Below the pieces are notes generated by a model. That model saw only the letters and a program-made list of their open reading frames with translations. It did not search any database and had not been told where the DNA came from. Below, one piece after another: positions 1 through 12,500 of a DNA stretch of 64,000 bases (its first letter is position 1; every line of letters starts with the position of its first letter). Made by a program: the position numbers and the translations under genes. Source of the stretch: Carposina sasakii. Its lineage: Eukaryota > Arthropoda > Insecta > Lepidoptera > Carposinidae. The DNA lies in the NCBI GenBank assembly GCA_014607495.2, contig CP053153.1:10230001-10294000 (forward strand), given 5' to 3'.

Positions 1-3000
1 AGAAACTACCTATATAATAACTTTTTCTATCTGGGTGTCGAGAATATTTATTCGCACTGGTTCTGATTTAGTACCATTTTAAGCATTTTGTACCAAAATT
101 AAAGGTATTGTGCGCATTCATGTCCCATGTTTATGCCTTTGATCATATTTGATATAACATCATCCATCCTAGTGACGATGATAAAATTAGGTATGTAATT
201 ATTTTTCCTCTGTTCAAAGAGATTTTAAAATAATGTTCATAATGTCTATTGGGATGGGATACGGGACAATGACCTTAACCAAAAGTTAGGTGGAACTGCG
301 ATGGTCATGACCAGCTTTCGCATTATCTGTGGCAAGCTCATGGCCTACTACGAGTATTGCATACAATCCTATTCCAGTTCCGCTGTCAATATTGATAAGA
401 CGCGTTTTCCATTTCCGAAGGCAGGCTAATGAGAATAAAAGACAAATAGACTCCGACCTCTCTAAGCCTATAAATGTGTGCTGATCAATTACGAGTGTTT
501 CGTAATGTTTTGTCAAGGCGTGCGCTTGTTTGCTCTCGTGTTTGCGAAGGCTGGCCGGGATGGTGCTCAAAGAGGGTGGTTGGGGCCCCAGTCGTGTCTC
601 TGTGGCAGTGGGTCAGTGGTTCCGCAGGGCGGCCGGCGCAGGCGTCTCTGGCGCAACACCCTTACGTAAACCCGACTACGGACCGCACAGTGAAAGTTGT
701 TACTGCCTCAGACAACACTAGATATGTGCGTCACCTTACTCCAGTGCTCTTAAAAAATATGCCCTTTTCTTTTCTTCTACATATTCCTTAAGTACTTATT
801 GAATTATAGCCAACTATTGGGAACAATTTGCAAATTAAAATATTAATATGATTTTAATTAGGCTGGGATTTCATAATTCCATGTGAAAAATAATGCTTTC
901 GATAATAATAAATGAAATGGTGTCGTCGATCGGGGCAGTACTGTAAATGTCGTGATGAAATAAAATGTAAGTGCATTTCGGCGCAAAGATCAGGTCAAGG
1001 CCGTACGTTAGGCGAGGCCGTTATGCAACGGCTGCAGATCTGTGTCGACTCATCTCTCCGCTCAGATACATTACAGTACAATCCTATTACAACTAGGCCA
1101 AATCTATATTATGTTCGCTCTACCATGTGCTCTGTAATTATTAGTATGATGACCGTCACTTAACCTAACCTTGCCTCTTTGATTATTGTGCATACGTCAT
1201 TCTGTAGTATTATTATACCGACACCTTTCCACATTGCAGGTTAGACCTGTTTCGCTTAATTAGGATAACACACTTATAATAGGTATCCGATGGGAGTTTA
1301 TGCGCTCTGTTTTTAGACTAAATAAAACGTATGGACCGTAATATTGCAATGTTTCTAGGAACGTGACAGTAATCGTAAACAGAGAGCCCGACGTGAGTTA
1401 GTTAATAAACGTGCCAATATTATAATCCAAACAGTTCCAGCTGACGGCTGTAAATAGTGACTAGTCCGCGATGTTGCCTGTTGAAAAAACGGCAAAGTCC
1501 AAGTTATGAGCTGATTTAGGCAGTGAGCAACGGATTCGGCCGGGCGTGGCATTTGAGCGGACAGGTGGGCTTCATTTCGCCCCCCTTTCTTTCAAGTGAT
1601 ACGTATACGCAATAGGTGGAATTTCAGTTAATCACTTATTTTGTGTACGTAAATTTTAAGGACTTAATTCATCTTCCGGCCATCGTGTCCGCGGCCAGGT
1701 TACGTGTCTGTATGTTTGTGAAATAAACGTCGCGGGCATTAACGTGCTTTATGTACACTATACATATGAGATCAAATGCATTTTCCTGTTCCGTGTCCGT
1801 TTTATTATATGTTATTATTACCATAGCTACGGTAAAGTTTGTTTTACAAGAAAATTGCAATGACATAGCATAAATAGAGGACAAATTTCTATATATTGTC
1901 ATGTAGGTTTCCTATATTGCTTCGGTGTAGGTACCCTGAATTTTGAACCAAAAAACTAATATCAACTTTAATATTGTATTATATTTTCATTTAAATCTTA
2001 GTCCATCGTCAACTCAACTTGCACCTAAGCTGCACACTAAAAAACAATGCTGCAAACTAAAAAAATAGTCCACTAACCGATAACATAAATTTTGAACTCA
2101 TTTCTCTTCGTGTTACACGCAGAGTAACTAGGTCGTTGGTTAGGTAGATTGTTGTCAATTACCAAAGGGTTGCATGCAAATTTATTTCATTGAGCTAGTA
2201 CGTATAATGATAGGCTGGGTTTGTACAGTTTTATAATTACTTTACGTATTAAATAATGAGTCAACTAGGCCACCCCACCTATTAAAGCCTACTGTATCTC
2301 GTAAATAGGTCATGTTTGGGAGCCTAAACAAATATGAAAGATATTAATATTTGAGATACTTCAGTCTTTCTTTAATTTATATATCTTGGTCGATAGCGCG
2401 CACTTAGATATATCGGTGTGATCGCAGCAATCGTTTGAAGCTTAAACAAGCTTCAGTTTAAAAAACCTTATTTGAAAACAAGCTTTTATTACATATTTGT
2501 TAATAAAATGAACTGATCAAACAAACGAGCCCAAACTCGATAGGGTCGTTTATTTACAGTGTTCCTATGGCCACTTTCCAGCTCCATCATCAGATCAGCT
2601 CTATGTCATAGTAATATTGCATCATCATCCGATTTATACATGCATGCAAACTTTCGGCCTAATCGGAAACCGGGAAGTGGATCAAATTTAACTTGCGAGA
2701 TTTGGTTACAGACAACGGGACAGGTGAAACTAAATAAAAGCTTATAAAATATAAGACTCCTTATAAGATTAATATAAATAAAATTAAGATATGATATTTT
2801 TTGTAAAGTAGTAGAGGCATGGTGAAACTTGCCTTTAGTGCCTACCTATCTAGTTTTATTTAGAAATTATCGTCAAAATGTCGAAAGAAAACCACATATT
2901 TTAATACTATTACGAAATTGTGGGTTTCGGTATCATGACTTTATTAACGTGGTCTATTCAATTAGTGCGAAGTGCTATTTACACTTGGCGTTTTCGAGAA

Positions 3001-3083
3001 ACTTTGATTAAAACAACATAAGCTGACGCAGTTACTGCTATAATAACACCATTAAAATATTAATAATAAAATGAAAAAATTCT
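1..3083. other. upstream region without identifiable gene
   Basis: AT-rich. A GC-richer patch at about 510-690 holds overlapping plus-strand open frames in several phases but no recognisable protein and no good splice donor. It could be regulatory; nothing more can be supported. Confidence 0.4.
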
Positions 3084-3250
3084 TCACCCGAGTGAGATTT
3101 GAACTCACGACCACTCGCAAACCGTGCTTTCGCTCTAACCAACTGAGCTATCGGGTCAATTAACTCGGATGACGAATTTTACCATCTCTTTTAAATTAAA
3201 TTATTGGCAACGTTATTTTTTCATCCCGATAGCTATACACTAGCCAAATC
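3084..3250 (-). mobile_element. tRNA-derived SINE
   Basis: The minus strand of 3084-3157 folds partly like a tRNA: box A TAGCTCAGTTGG, a box B-like AGTTCAAATCT and a T-arm GTGAG/CTCAC. The acceptor arm pairs over six positions, but the anticodon stem does not form and position 33 is not T, so it is not a working tRNA. The flank up to 3250 matches other copies near 10200 and 46950. Confidence 0.75.
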
Positions 3251-3500
3251 TAATAATAATAGTAACACTTTCCTGTCTTTGTGGCATAAACGTAACATAA
3301 CTGACCAGTTAAAGGCGTCTACATTTACCAAAACTGACAATTTTTTACCAACCAAAATATAGGTATAAGTATATTTCAAATAGCCCCCTGCTTATAGCGT
3401 CTCGCTTTATCACAATGGAAATATTCTTATACTTTGATTCGCTTACCAAACCTGCTTAAATTTATTTCACTGTTTTAAAATAAATTCTATTTTTGTTTCA

Positions 3501-3580
3501 GATTTTTCTAGTTGAGTGAAACGATCCAAAGATGGCAAGCATAGCCGAATGGTACAGAGACCTGCTCGAGAACAGAAGTG
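3501..3580 (+). CDS. ELOVL: gene 1 exon with start codon (5' UTR 3501-3531, coding 3532-3580)
   Basis: A good acceptor (TTTTTGTTTCAG) ends at 3500 and a donor GTAAGA follows at 3581. Sixteen codons and one base are coding, starting MASIAEWYRDLLENRS. The start context AAAGATGG has a purine at -3 and G at +4. Because an acceptor precedes the ATG, at least one untranslated exon lies upstream, possibly outside the window. Confidence 0.88.
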
Positions 3581-6500
3581 GTAAGATTCATTTTTTTATT
3601 TCATTTGAACTACTATTTAAGCAATTTTGCCTGTGTCCTAAAATGTTCTAAAAGGAGCCCTTCGTTTTATAAATATACCCTTGAAACCAGACTCAAGAAC
3701 GAGTACAATAATTGAAGATAGCTATAGTAGTTCCGTGTATCCGATATCTATATATAATATAGTGCTGCAAATACAGAGCATTTCTTTGTGTACGTACTTT
3801 GACTTTTCATTAAGGATCTTTTATTCCATTTGCAATAGTAAACTAAATAAAAGAAAACAACAATCTTGACTTATATCCAAAATCTTGTTAAAATTTCAAC
3901 CTGATTCAATATCGTCTCACGTCTGTCTGAGACGTGGGTAGGTATTATTTAAATCATTACTGTACATAGTAACCTATTTATGTAGTTTGTCTCAATATAA
4001 TTAAATACTAGATCTAACTAACCTCTACAGAACATGTGTAACGAGTTAGCCTTATTCATTATGATTCTTAGTATAGCAAGTAATCCGGAAATTATTGGTC
4101 GGCAAATCAGAATTACGCATGTAATTGTGGCAGCAATTAGAGGAAATTATACCTACTCGTACGTGTTCTATACTGCACTCATTAGACTTGCTATTCTTTT
4201 GAACTAGACGCTCTCTGCACCCTATGACCACATATAATTTAATTGCTATGCTACTTGAATAATCCAAATTATTACTGCATTAAACCGTCATCGCACATAA
4301 ACATAGTGCTATTCTAGATTCTTCAATGTCAAATACACTTCGGCCGACTCTATTCTTAAATGGTTGCAAAGTGCAAATTCGTGCTAAATGACGAAATAAA
4401 CTGCCTAGATAATATTGGCAAGAATAATTCTGGTAATATCTTAACCGCGGCCGGTTTTTAGTAATCCGAGCTAATGAAATTCAATGAATCGGCCACTTTG
4501 TGAGATGGATCTAGCTGCGCCCGCACTGGAGGTGTGCTTGCTCAATGCGTTACATAAGGCGCGTGCCCCGCGCCGCACTGCCATCGCACCATTCCACTCC
4601 TGCATTATCTCTAACGCATCATCATGCGACTCTGTATTTACCAATCCTAGCGCAAATGATTCTATCCTAATTCCTAAGGCTAATATACTTAAACGACGCG
4701 CTCATAATTGAACGTGAAAACCGTTCATGACGCAGCGCAGATGCATCTAACCGGATTCTAAACGTTATATTGATTTTTATCATTGAGCATGTCTCTAAAT
4801 ATACTATAAATGTAATGAAATGGCGTCCACGTGAAAATTACTGTGAGTCGTAAACGGAAAACAGTCACTGAAGTGTTTGCAGCTCATGACGTAATTTATT
4901 CTTTGCTTATACTTAATAGTTGCCGTAAACATTATTCTCGTCGAAGGTCTCGTTATATCAACATTTGCAGAATTCTACAGATTTCTGGTCAAATCATTCC
5001 CTCATCCTTGTTTACCATAACACTTACTACTTCTGGTTTCCTAGTTACTGTTCACTTCTGCTAAGTATCGCACCTACATTTTCGAGGAAGTTTGAGACTG
5101 CTTCACTGTTGCTAACATAATTTAAATAATTCTAGTTCAACCATAGCAGGTGCGGAAATCTCAGTTTTCCTTGAATAAATAGATTGAAGTAATACATTAA
5201 CCTTTGTTTACTTTGACTGTTAACAAAATACTATTTGCGTGAGCATGGCAATATCTATGAAATGCTCTTACTGTCTAGCAGTTTGAGAGCGATTGTCTTT
5301 TACAAACCATCACCGAATGATCGCGCATTTCCAATATGACTTTTCTATCTTCTCGATTATGATCGCTTGCATGATAAAACGTCATCTCGACATCTCGTAG
5401 GTATGCTGATAGTTCCAGGTCTCGAACTATCAGTTTGAATCTCATAGACATGTTTTCTGCCCCCGTATCGGCTATCTTTTTGACAGTTCATAGTGACAAC
5501 CATTGAAACTTAATAAATAGAAGTGGCATGAAGAGGTAATGTGTGTTGCCAAACTTTCTTCAGCCAACTTCCATTTCATTAGGTTTCAAAGAGTAAAATA
5601 ATGTAAAGTTAAAGTAAAACGGTGTTTATTTCCAGCATTCACAGTTCACATTATTAGTTATGTATTTATTGAGAATCCTATACTAGGCGAACCTGTATCG
5701 TATGAGTGGTCGTCACTATGAACTGTCATAAAATATGGGCCTGCTGAACTAAAGTTTGCCTTCCTTCCAGACCCTCGGGTCAAAGACTGGCCGATGACAT
5801 CGTCGCCGCTGCCGACGCTGATCACGTGCCTCTGCTACGCTTACTGCGCGAAGTGGCTGGGCCCGCGACTGATGGCCAACAGGAAACCGTTCGAGCTTCG
5901 GAACGTGCTCATAGTTTACAACCTAATACAAACCTTGTTCAGCGCCTGGATATTCTATGAGGTACATACGCCTGTTTGACTAAACTTTTAATGTTTTTTT
6001 TAGAATACATGCATCTCCTTCAGTGCATATCGTAAGAGTCGACTTAGGAACGAAAAGATAAGCTAGCAACTCGTCACTGATCATTCACATCTGTTCCCGA
6101 TATACTAAACGTGGCTGTGGAATCTCATTTATGATCCTGCACTGCAGTTCTCGCTACCCCATTTCGTGAACACAGCCGTGCCTACATTTATGTATTTTTG
6201 TTATTGTAGTTAAATAATAAGAAAGACTAACTAAAGACGGAAGCCTCTGGTCAGGGCAACTGTCAATTAAAATCAAGCAATTACTTATAATTAGATCGTA
6301 TTTGTATTAAACTAGCCTTGTTATCAACTAAGGTTACGAACATTATGTCAGCCGCAACACTTGGCTAGTTTACTAAATAATAAAATTGCTATTCGTGCAA
6401 GTAGGCACAGATGCTACTTAAGATAAATTTGTAAACACGAACGGGTTCAAGCTTAGCTAAGTTAAACCTAGCAGTTTTAATTATCTTATTACTGGAACAA

Positions 6501-9500
6501 AATTAAATGTTTATGTTGTTTTCAGTACTTGATGAGCGGATGGTGGGGCCACTACAACTTCTCATGCCAGCTGGTCGACTACTCGCGCAGCCCGATCGCA
6601 ATGAGGGTAAGACAATCACATAAAATGATTTGATTTGGCACGCAATAAAATTATTTGATTTGACATGAAATTGTGTATAGCTCCCGAAATTATCAATACA
6701 CATTACACACATCAGCCTATTGCAGTCCAGTGGATGTAGGCTTCCCCCAGGCCATGTAACAAGGCTACTGCAGTGTGGTGATTTTGGCCCACAGTCACCA
6801 TGTTGAGCAGGGAGGTTGGTAATTGTAGTGTGATTTTAGGACTATGTTGCCAACACGGGAGGCGGAACCCCGGCGTCGGGGCGCTGCACACCTCCAGAAA
6901 ACCCCCAATCGCCTCTTAAGATATCCACGTGCACACTTGTTCTTAATATCAATATCATCTATACATATAATAAAAATGTAACGGATCGCTGTCTGTACAT
7001 GGAAGATATATGAGAAAAAATATTATAGGAGACCTTTATCAACGCAATAGTGCCCAAAATAATGATTTTTTGGATTTTTTGTCTGTGCGTTTGTGCACGC
7101 TAATCTCAGAAACGGCTGAAGTGATTTCGATGCAGTTTTCAGGAATATATTGTAACAGGTCCCACTTAACATATAGGCTACTTTTTATCCCGGGATAATG
7201 TTTTTATCCCGGATAATTTCGACATTTTGTTTTTTTCTGTAGTCCACGCGGACGGAGTCGCGGGCGTCCACTAGTTAATAATATTATGCAAAGTAAATCC
7301 ACCCGTTTCTCAAGTAGAACGTTTCAACTGATCTTGAAAGGCACACAATAAGATTGGGCTAATAAAGAGAAGGCATATTATAAATATAAATAGATTTTAA
7401 TAAAATAAATTACTGCTAATTCCAAGTTGATTATTGCATAATTAAAAGGTTAAGCTTGTTTCATTAGCGAATACAAATAAACCTAATGCGTTTGAAATAC
7501 AAATTGAAACCGATGGACGAATACATTATAATACATTTTCTTCTCAAGTAGTGTGTGATCTACTGTGACGGCGATGATGTCTCCACCTTGTCGTAGATAA
7601 CTAAAGTAGAGCACGAAACGATCGCGTAACGTACGGGAAGTGTATCTGTTACAATAATCGTAAAAAAACTTACTCGTATGTTCTCAATTCGCGTATGCGT
7701 CTTGTCCGCATATATCTGGAACAAATCTGTTGTATCTAGATTCGATAAAGTTTTCTATAGCTCGACATAAGTACCGTACAATGTCTTTTTGTACCTATAT
7801 ATAGGTCAAACATGCTCTTTATCGGCGATAACGAAATTAAATAAATGAATTGACATTGAATAAACGAACGAGTGATATAAACAAATGTCGGAAACCAACT
7901 TTGGGTTCTAATCTAATCTAGCTTATACAAATACTATACTTACTCGTACTTTAGTATATTACATTACAGTGCTGCGCCTAAGGCTTGAAATGTTACGTTA
8001 GCAACAAGATATAAAATTATTCCTAATTTGTAATTTAAGAAATTAGCGGAACAATGATAATTTAAATGCTTAAAAAGGCAGCATTCCCACTATCTCTGTC
8101 TCTGGTGGAAAAGTAGCTGGAGATTTTTTGGCAATGTTCTAAGGGGCTATTTTTTAATAGATAGATTATTCTAACTGAACTGATACATAAATTTGATGCT
8201 GTCTTTCTCTAAAACTCGATCAAGATAGAGACAGCATCAACTTTATTATATAGACCTATCTCACCATTGGATAGATCGGCCCCATATTATTATATAGCCT
8301 ATTAACTTAAGTAGTTAAGTCCCATGTGGTACGGGGTGAGCCTACCGCCGATTTTGGGGACAATTTTTCGGAAATATAAAAAAAATCAGAATAATAGGCT
8401 TAAAACAACATTGGCATGCCAATTTTTTTGGAAAAACATGTCTCTGATCTAATAATAACTTTATTGTACCAAGTTTAGAGCAAATAAATAATCATTTCAT
8501 TTCATAAATGAACGTGTGTGGTTTGTTGTAGATGGCGAACACGTGCTGGTGGTACTACTTCAGCAAGTTCACGGAGTTCTTCGACACGCTGTTCTTCGTG
8601 CTGCGCAAGAAGAACGAGCACGTGTCCACGCTGCACGTCATACATCACGGCATCATGCCCATGTCGGTGTGGTTCGGCCTCAAGTTCGCTCCCGGTACGT
8701 ACTCACGAATAGCCGATAATAGTCACAGACTAAGACTAAGGCCGCACTACGGTTTTTTTTCGTAAGCGGTTAACCGCAAAACCGCTCGAGACGCATACAC
8801 TACGGTTAAAAACTGCGAATATAAGTTAATATTTGCGCGGTTTTTACCCGCGGCCCAGTAACAAAACGTAGTTTTAAAATCAGTCGCGGAAAAAACTGTC
8901 ATGGCGGCCGCTTCCATTAGTTTCCTTTCCTCACAAAATGGGGCGTTGAAAAACCGCGGCGGTTTAGCCTTAGTGCGGCCTAAGCCTTACCCTGCTACCA
9001 ATAAACCGCGCGTAAAGTTACAATTAAAACTTCGTTATACTTGATTTTTTACAGGAAAATATATGGAATATCTGTCAAATTAAACTGAGTATAGCTTATA
9101 ACTAGTAAATGCTTTTATTAGTAAGGCCCTTAGTGTCAATACCGCGTGCGTGGTGTCAGCAGAGTAGAATAGCACCACCCCATGTCTGCCCGTGGGTGTC
9201 GTAACGAGACTATTAAGAGTTTCCGGGAGGCTGGCAGCAGCACATCCCGTATTGACAACATAGTGCGAAAATCGCACTGCGGTAACTAATCCGCCTGCCC
9301 AGCGTGGTGACAGAACAAAAACCTCCCTATGGCAGTTGTTGATTCACTGTTACTATTATGGATTAAAATCTCATACCTTGATAAATTAACAAATACCAAC
9401 TACCAAAATTATTTTTCAAATAAAAGTATGCATTTTATATTATTTTACATATATTTTATTACTTATTTATCCTCATAAAATATTTATAGCTCTTTTAACG

Positions 9501-12500
9501 TGTTTAGTAGCACAATAAAAAGTGTGCTAAGACATTACCTTAAGGATATTATTGTTTCTACAATTTATTGTCGTCGATAAATAGGTACCTACATACATAT
9601 AATTATCGTCATTTTGCGGGTTAGTGTACTTACCTATTACATCCGCATTGTTATCGTGTGAGGAATGTCAGTTATCCATATATTTTTATTTTCACAAAGA
9701 ATTCAGTAAAATCTTCTGTTGGATTTCTGTATTCTATTTTCAATATCCAAAATTAGTCACTTTTTTTTTCACTATTTCGGAGTTGGTCCCATAGTGAAAG
9801 TTGTTTCTTTTTACCTACTAGTTTTGTGTCAAAAGATAATCACTAATTTTGAAAAGACCTTACCTATATATAAACAAACGTCAAGGAATTTCTTTGAAGA
9901 TATGTTTCGGAATTGATAATAGCCTGTTTGGTTTTGTACAATGTAAAAACCATAATCCGAGAGACTAGTTTGACAGTTCATTTTGCACAAGTGTTGCCAT
10001 GGTCGGGCTAATGCTGTGCGTATCGATATTTTAAAAATACAGATTAGGTAACGTTTATATTTTACGTATTTATTTTATAAAATTATTAATAAAGAAATGG
10101 AAAAAATTCCTCACCCGTGTGGGAATCGAACCCACGACCTCTGCATTCCGCGTGCCAGCGCTCTCACCACTGAGCCACCAATTACTCGGATGACGAATTT
10201 TACCATTTCTTTTCTAAATTACATATTGGCAACGTTATTTTTCATCCCGATAGCTCTATACACTAGCCAAATCTCGGAAAACAAAGCTGAATCCCTCAGC
10301 ACAATGTTTAAAGATGAAACGATCAACCATATTCTAACGGATTATATTAATGGAGAAGTGTTTTTATAAATTTATCTTAGTCAAGATATTATATATTTTA
10401 AAATTATTAATAAAGAAATGGAAAAAATTCCTCACCCGGGTGGGAATCGAACCCACGACCTCTGCATTCCGCGTGCCAGCGTATTTATTTTAATAAAAGA
10501 TAATAAAATTGGTAATAAATTTACATTGCGATGTATAATATTACAATACAAGAAAATTGGTTGTTTGTATTTCTGCCGTTCGTAATATTAATACCTTTTC
10601 ATTTTGAACGATGAAAGTGTTTGAAGGATTTTATGTTGCTGATAGCACACTTTTTTCAGGAAGTGAACTACTTGACTTTGCTAGAGTAACAATATTAGAG
10701 AACAAATGTTACAATTCTGCCGAAAAATGTAGGTAATATCTTTATTAGCATCACTTTTACGGTACGGTTTTGAAATCCGGTACAACAGTAATTGGGCTCC
10801 AGCATGGGCACTTATTCTTTATTGGAGTTAAGTGAACTTTAATATTAAATTTTGTCAATTCAAACAGTCAAGTCCTAATTGTTTATAATCACATCGATAA
10901 TTATCGACATCGACTGTAACGTCACTATTTTATTTCGTCTAATTCTGGTAACCCTGTATCTGTCACTTACTTGTCTAAATTAGTCTCTCGAATTATGGTT
11001 TTTAGTATATGTATGTCTTTGCTAAAGTACATTAGAAGTAAATGTGTATTTATTTTCAACACAGACTTGATTGATTGATAAAGTCTTTTGGATTATTGCT
11101 CATTAGATAGATGGTGATAATTTATTTGTTCTTCAAACATACTAGAAATAAACACACGGATATGTTCTTATAGTATTTTTCCAGTTCTTCAAATAATAAA
11201 TAAGGTCTCATCCGCTTTCGTATATGTGGTATTGATATCGTCACCGCTTGATTTGGTGTTAATACAAAATCTAAACAAACTATTCGAGACCATACACCAT
11301 ATATATTTTTTATAAATATGTATCTGTATAGCTATATAGACTTTTTATATTCCGGCAAATTAAATCATAACTATAACTTCCGCTAACATACCCTTATGTA
11401 ACTTTAAGTTGTTTACTATTTTAAAGTCACGGAAAATTTCATAATTATATTTTTTTTTATTTCATAAAGTGATATATTTAGAAGCAGTGGTTTTTATGGT
11501 TGTTTCTAATGAATTACGCTGGGTCCTTCGGGGTCGACGTACATAAATAGTTTCTTGTGTTCAAGTGCGGTGCAATAAACAATTACACTGTCACTGATTA
11601 TAATAAAATAAAGTTTTATGATGCATTTTAATGTTTATTCTTTGAATCTGAAATATATTCCACGTAATTGGGCTTATGATATATGATAATGATGTATAAT
11701 ATATGTTTTATGTCTTGTTACAGGCGGTCATAGTACATTCTTCGCTCTTCTGAACACATTTGTGCATATTGTTATGTACTTCTACTATATGGTGTCAGCC
11801 ATGGGACCGAAGTACCAGAAATACATTTGGTGGAAGAAATACCTCACCGCTTTCCAGATGGTAAGAATCATTATGAACAGTTAAATATACTGATCCCAAC
11901 TAAGATTATAATGCGGAAGTATGTTTCTTAGTTACCTCTTTACGCTTTATTTACTCAACTGATTTTCTTGAACTTTTGCATACATATAATTGGGAATACA
12001 GAGAAGCGGGCATAAGCATTCTGTAGTGACATAATACGGGCGAAGTCACGGGCAACAGCTAATCTAAAATAATAATGATGATAGACCAAAGCATCATCAG
12101 CGTGACTTTTAAAAAGGAAGCAGTGATGTTAAATTAGTATTCACAATAAAATTATCGACCAGTTATGCAAATAAACCCGTACTTACACGTTTCGGTGCAA
12201 ATGACGTACTTTGATTAAACGACCTCTGATTTAATTTTGCTCTACGTGGTTAATTTGGTGACCGGTTGGAAAACAAAGTTATTACCAGACGAGAATTTAC
12301 CATTGATAATTGGATGATCTTGTCGTTTATTATCCGACAATGGAGAATATATTAATTATTACAGTTATATAGAAACAGTAACTTGTTTTCGTAATAACTT
12401 ACGCCTTAATGAAGGGTGGATTCAGACTTGTAGTCTGGGGGTGGTCATAATTCGATAACTTTGCGAACTTCGCTGTCGCATGTCAAATTGTTACGTTGTC

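Noticed and set aside
3084..3157. Possible functional tRNA gene on the minus strand
   Set aside because: Box A and the T-arm are good, but the anticodon stem does not pair, the base at position 33 is wrong, and the flank belongs to a repeat family.
8516..8719. Three overlapping frames at gene 1 exon 4
   Set aside because: Only the frame of the elongase is real; the other two are shadows of GC-rich coding sequence.
10097..10369. Plus-strand open frame beginning MEKIPHPCGNRTHDLCIPRA
   Set aside because: It is a readthrough of the tRNA-like SINE module; the same peptide pattern appears at 21049 for the same reason.
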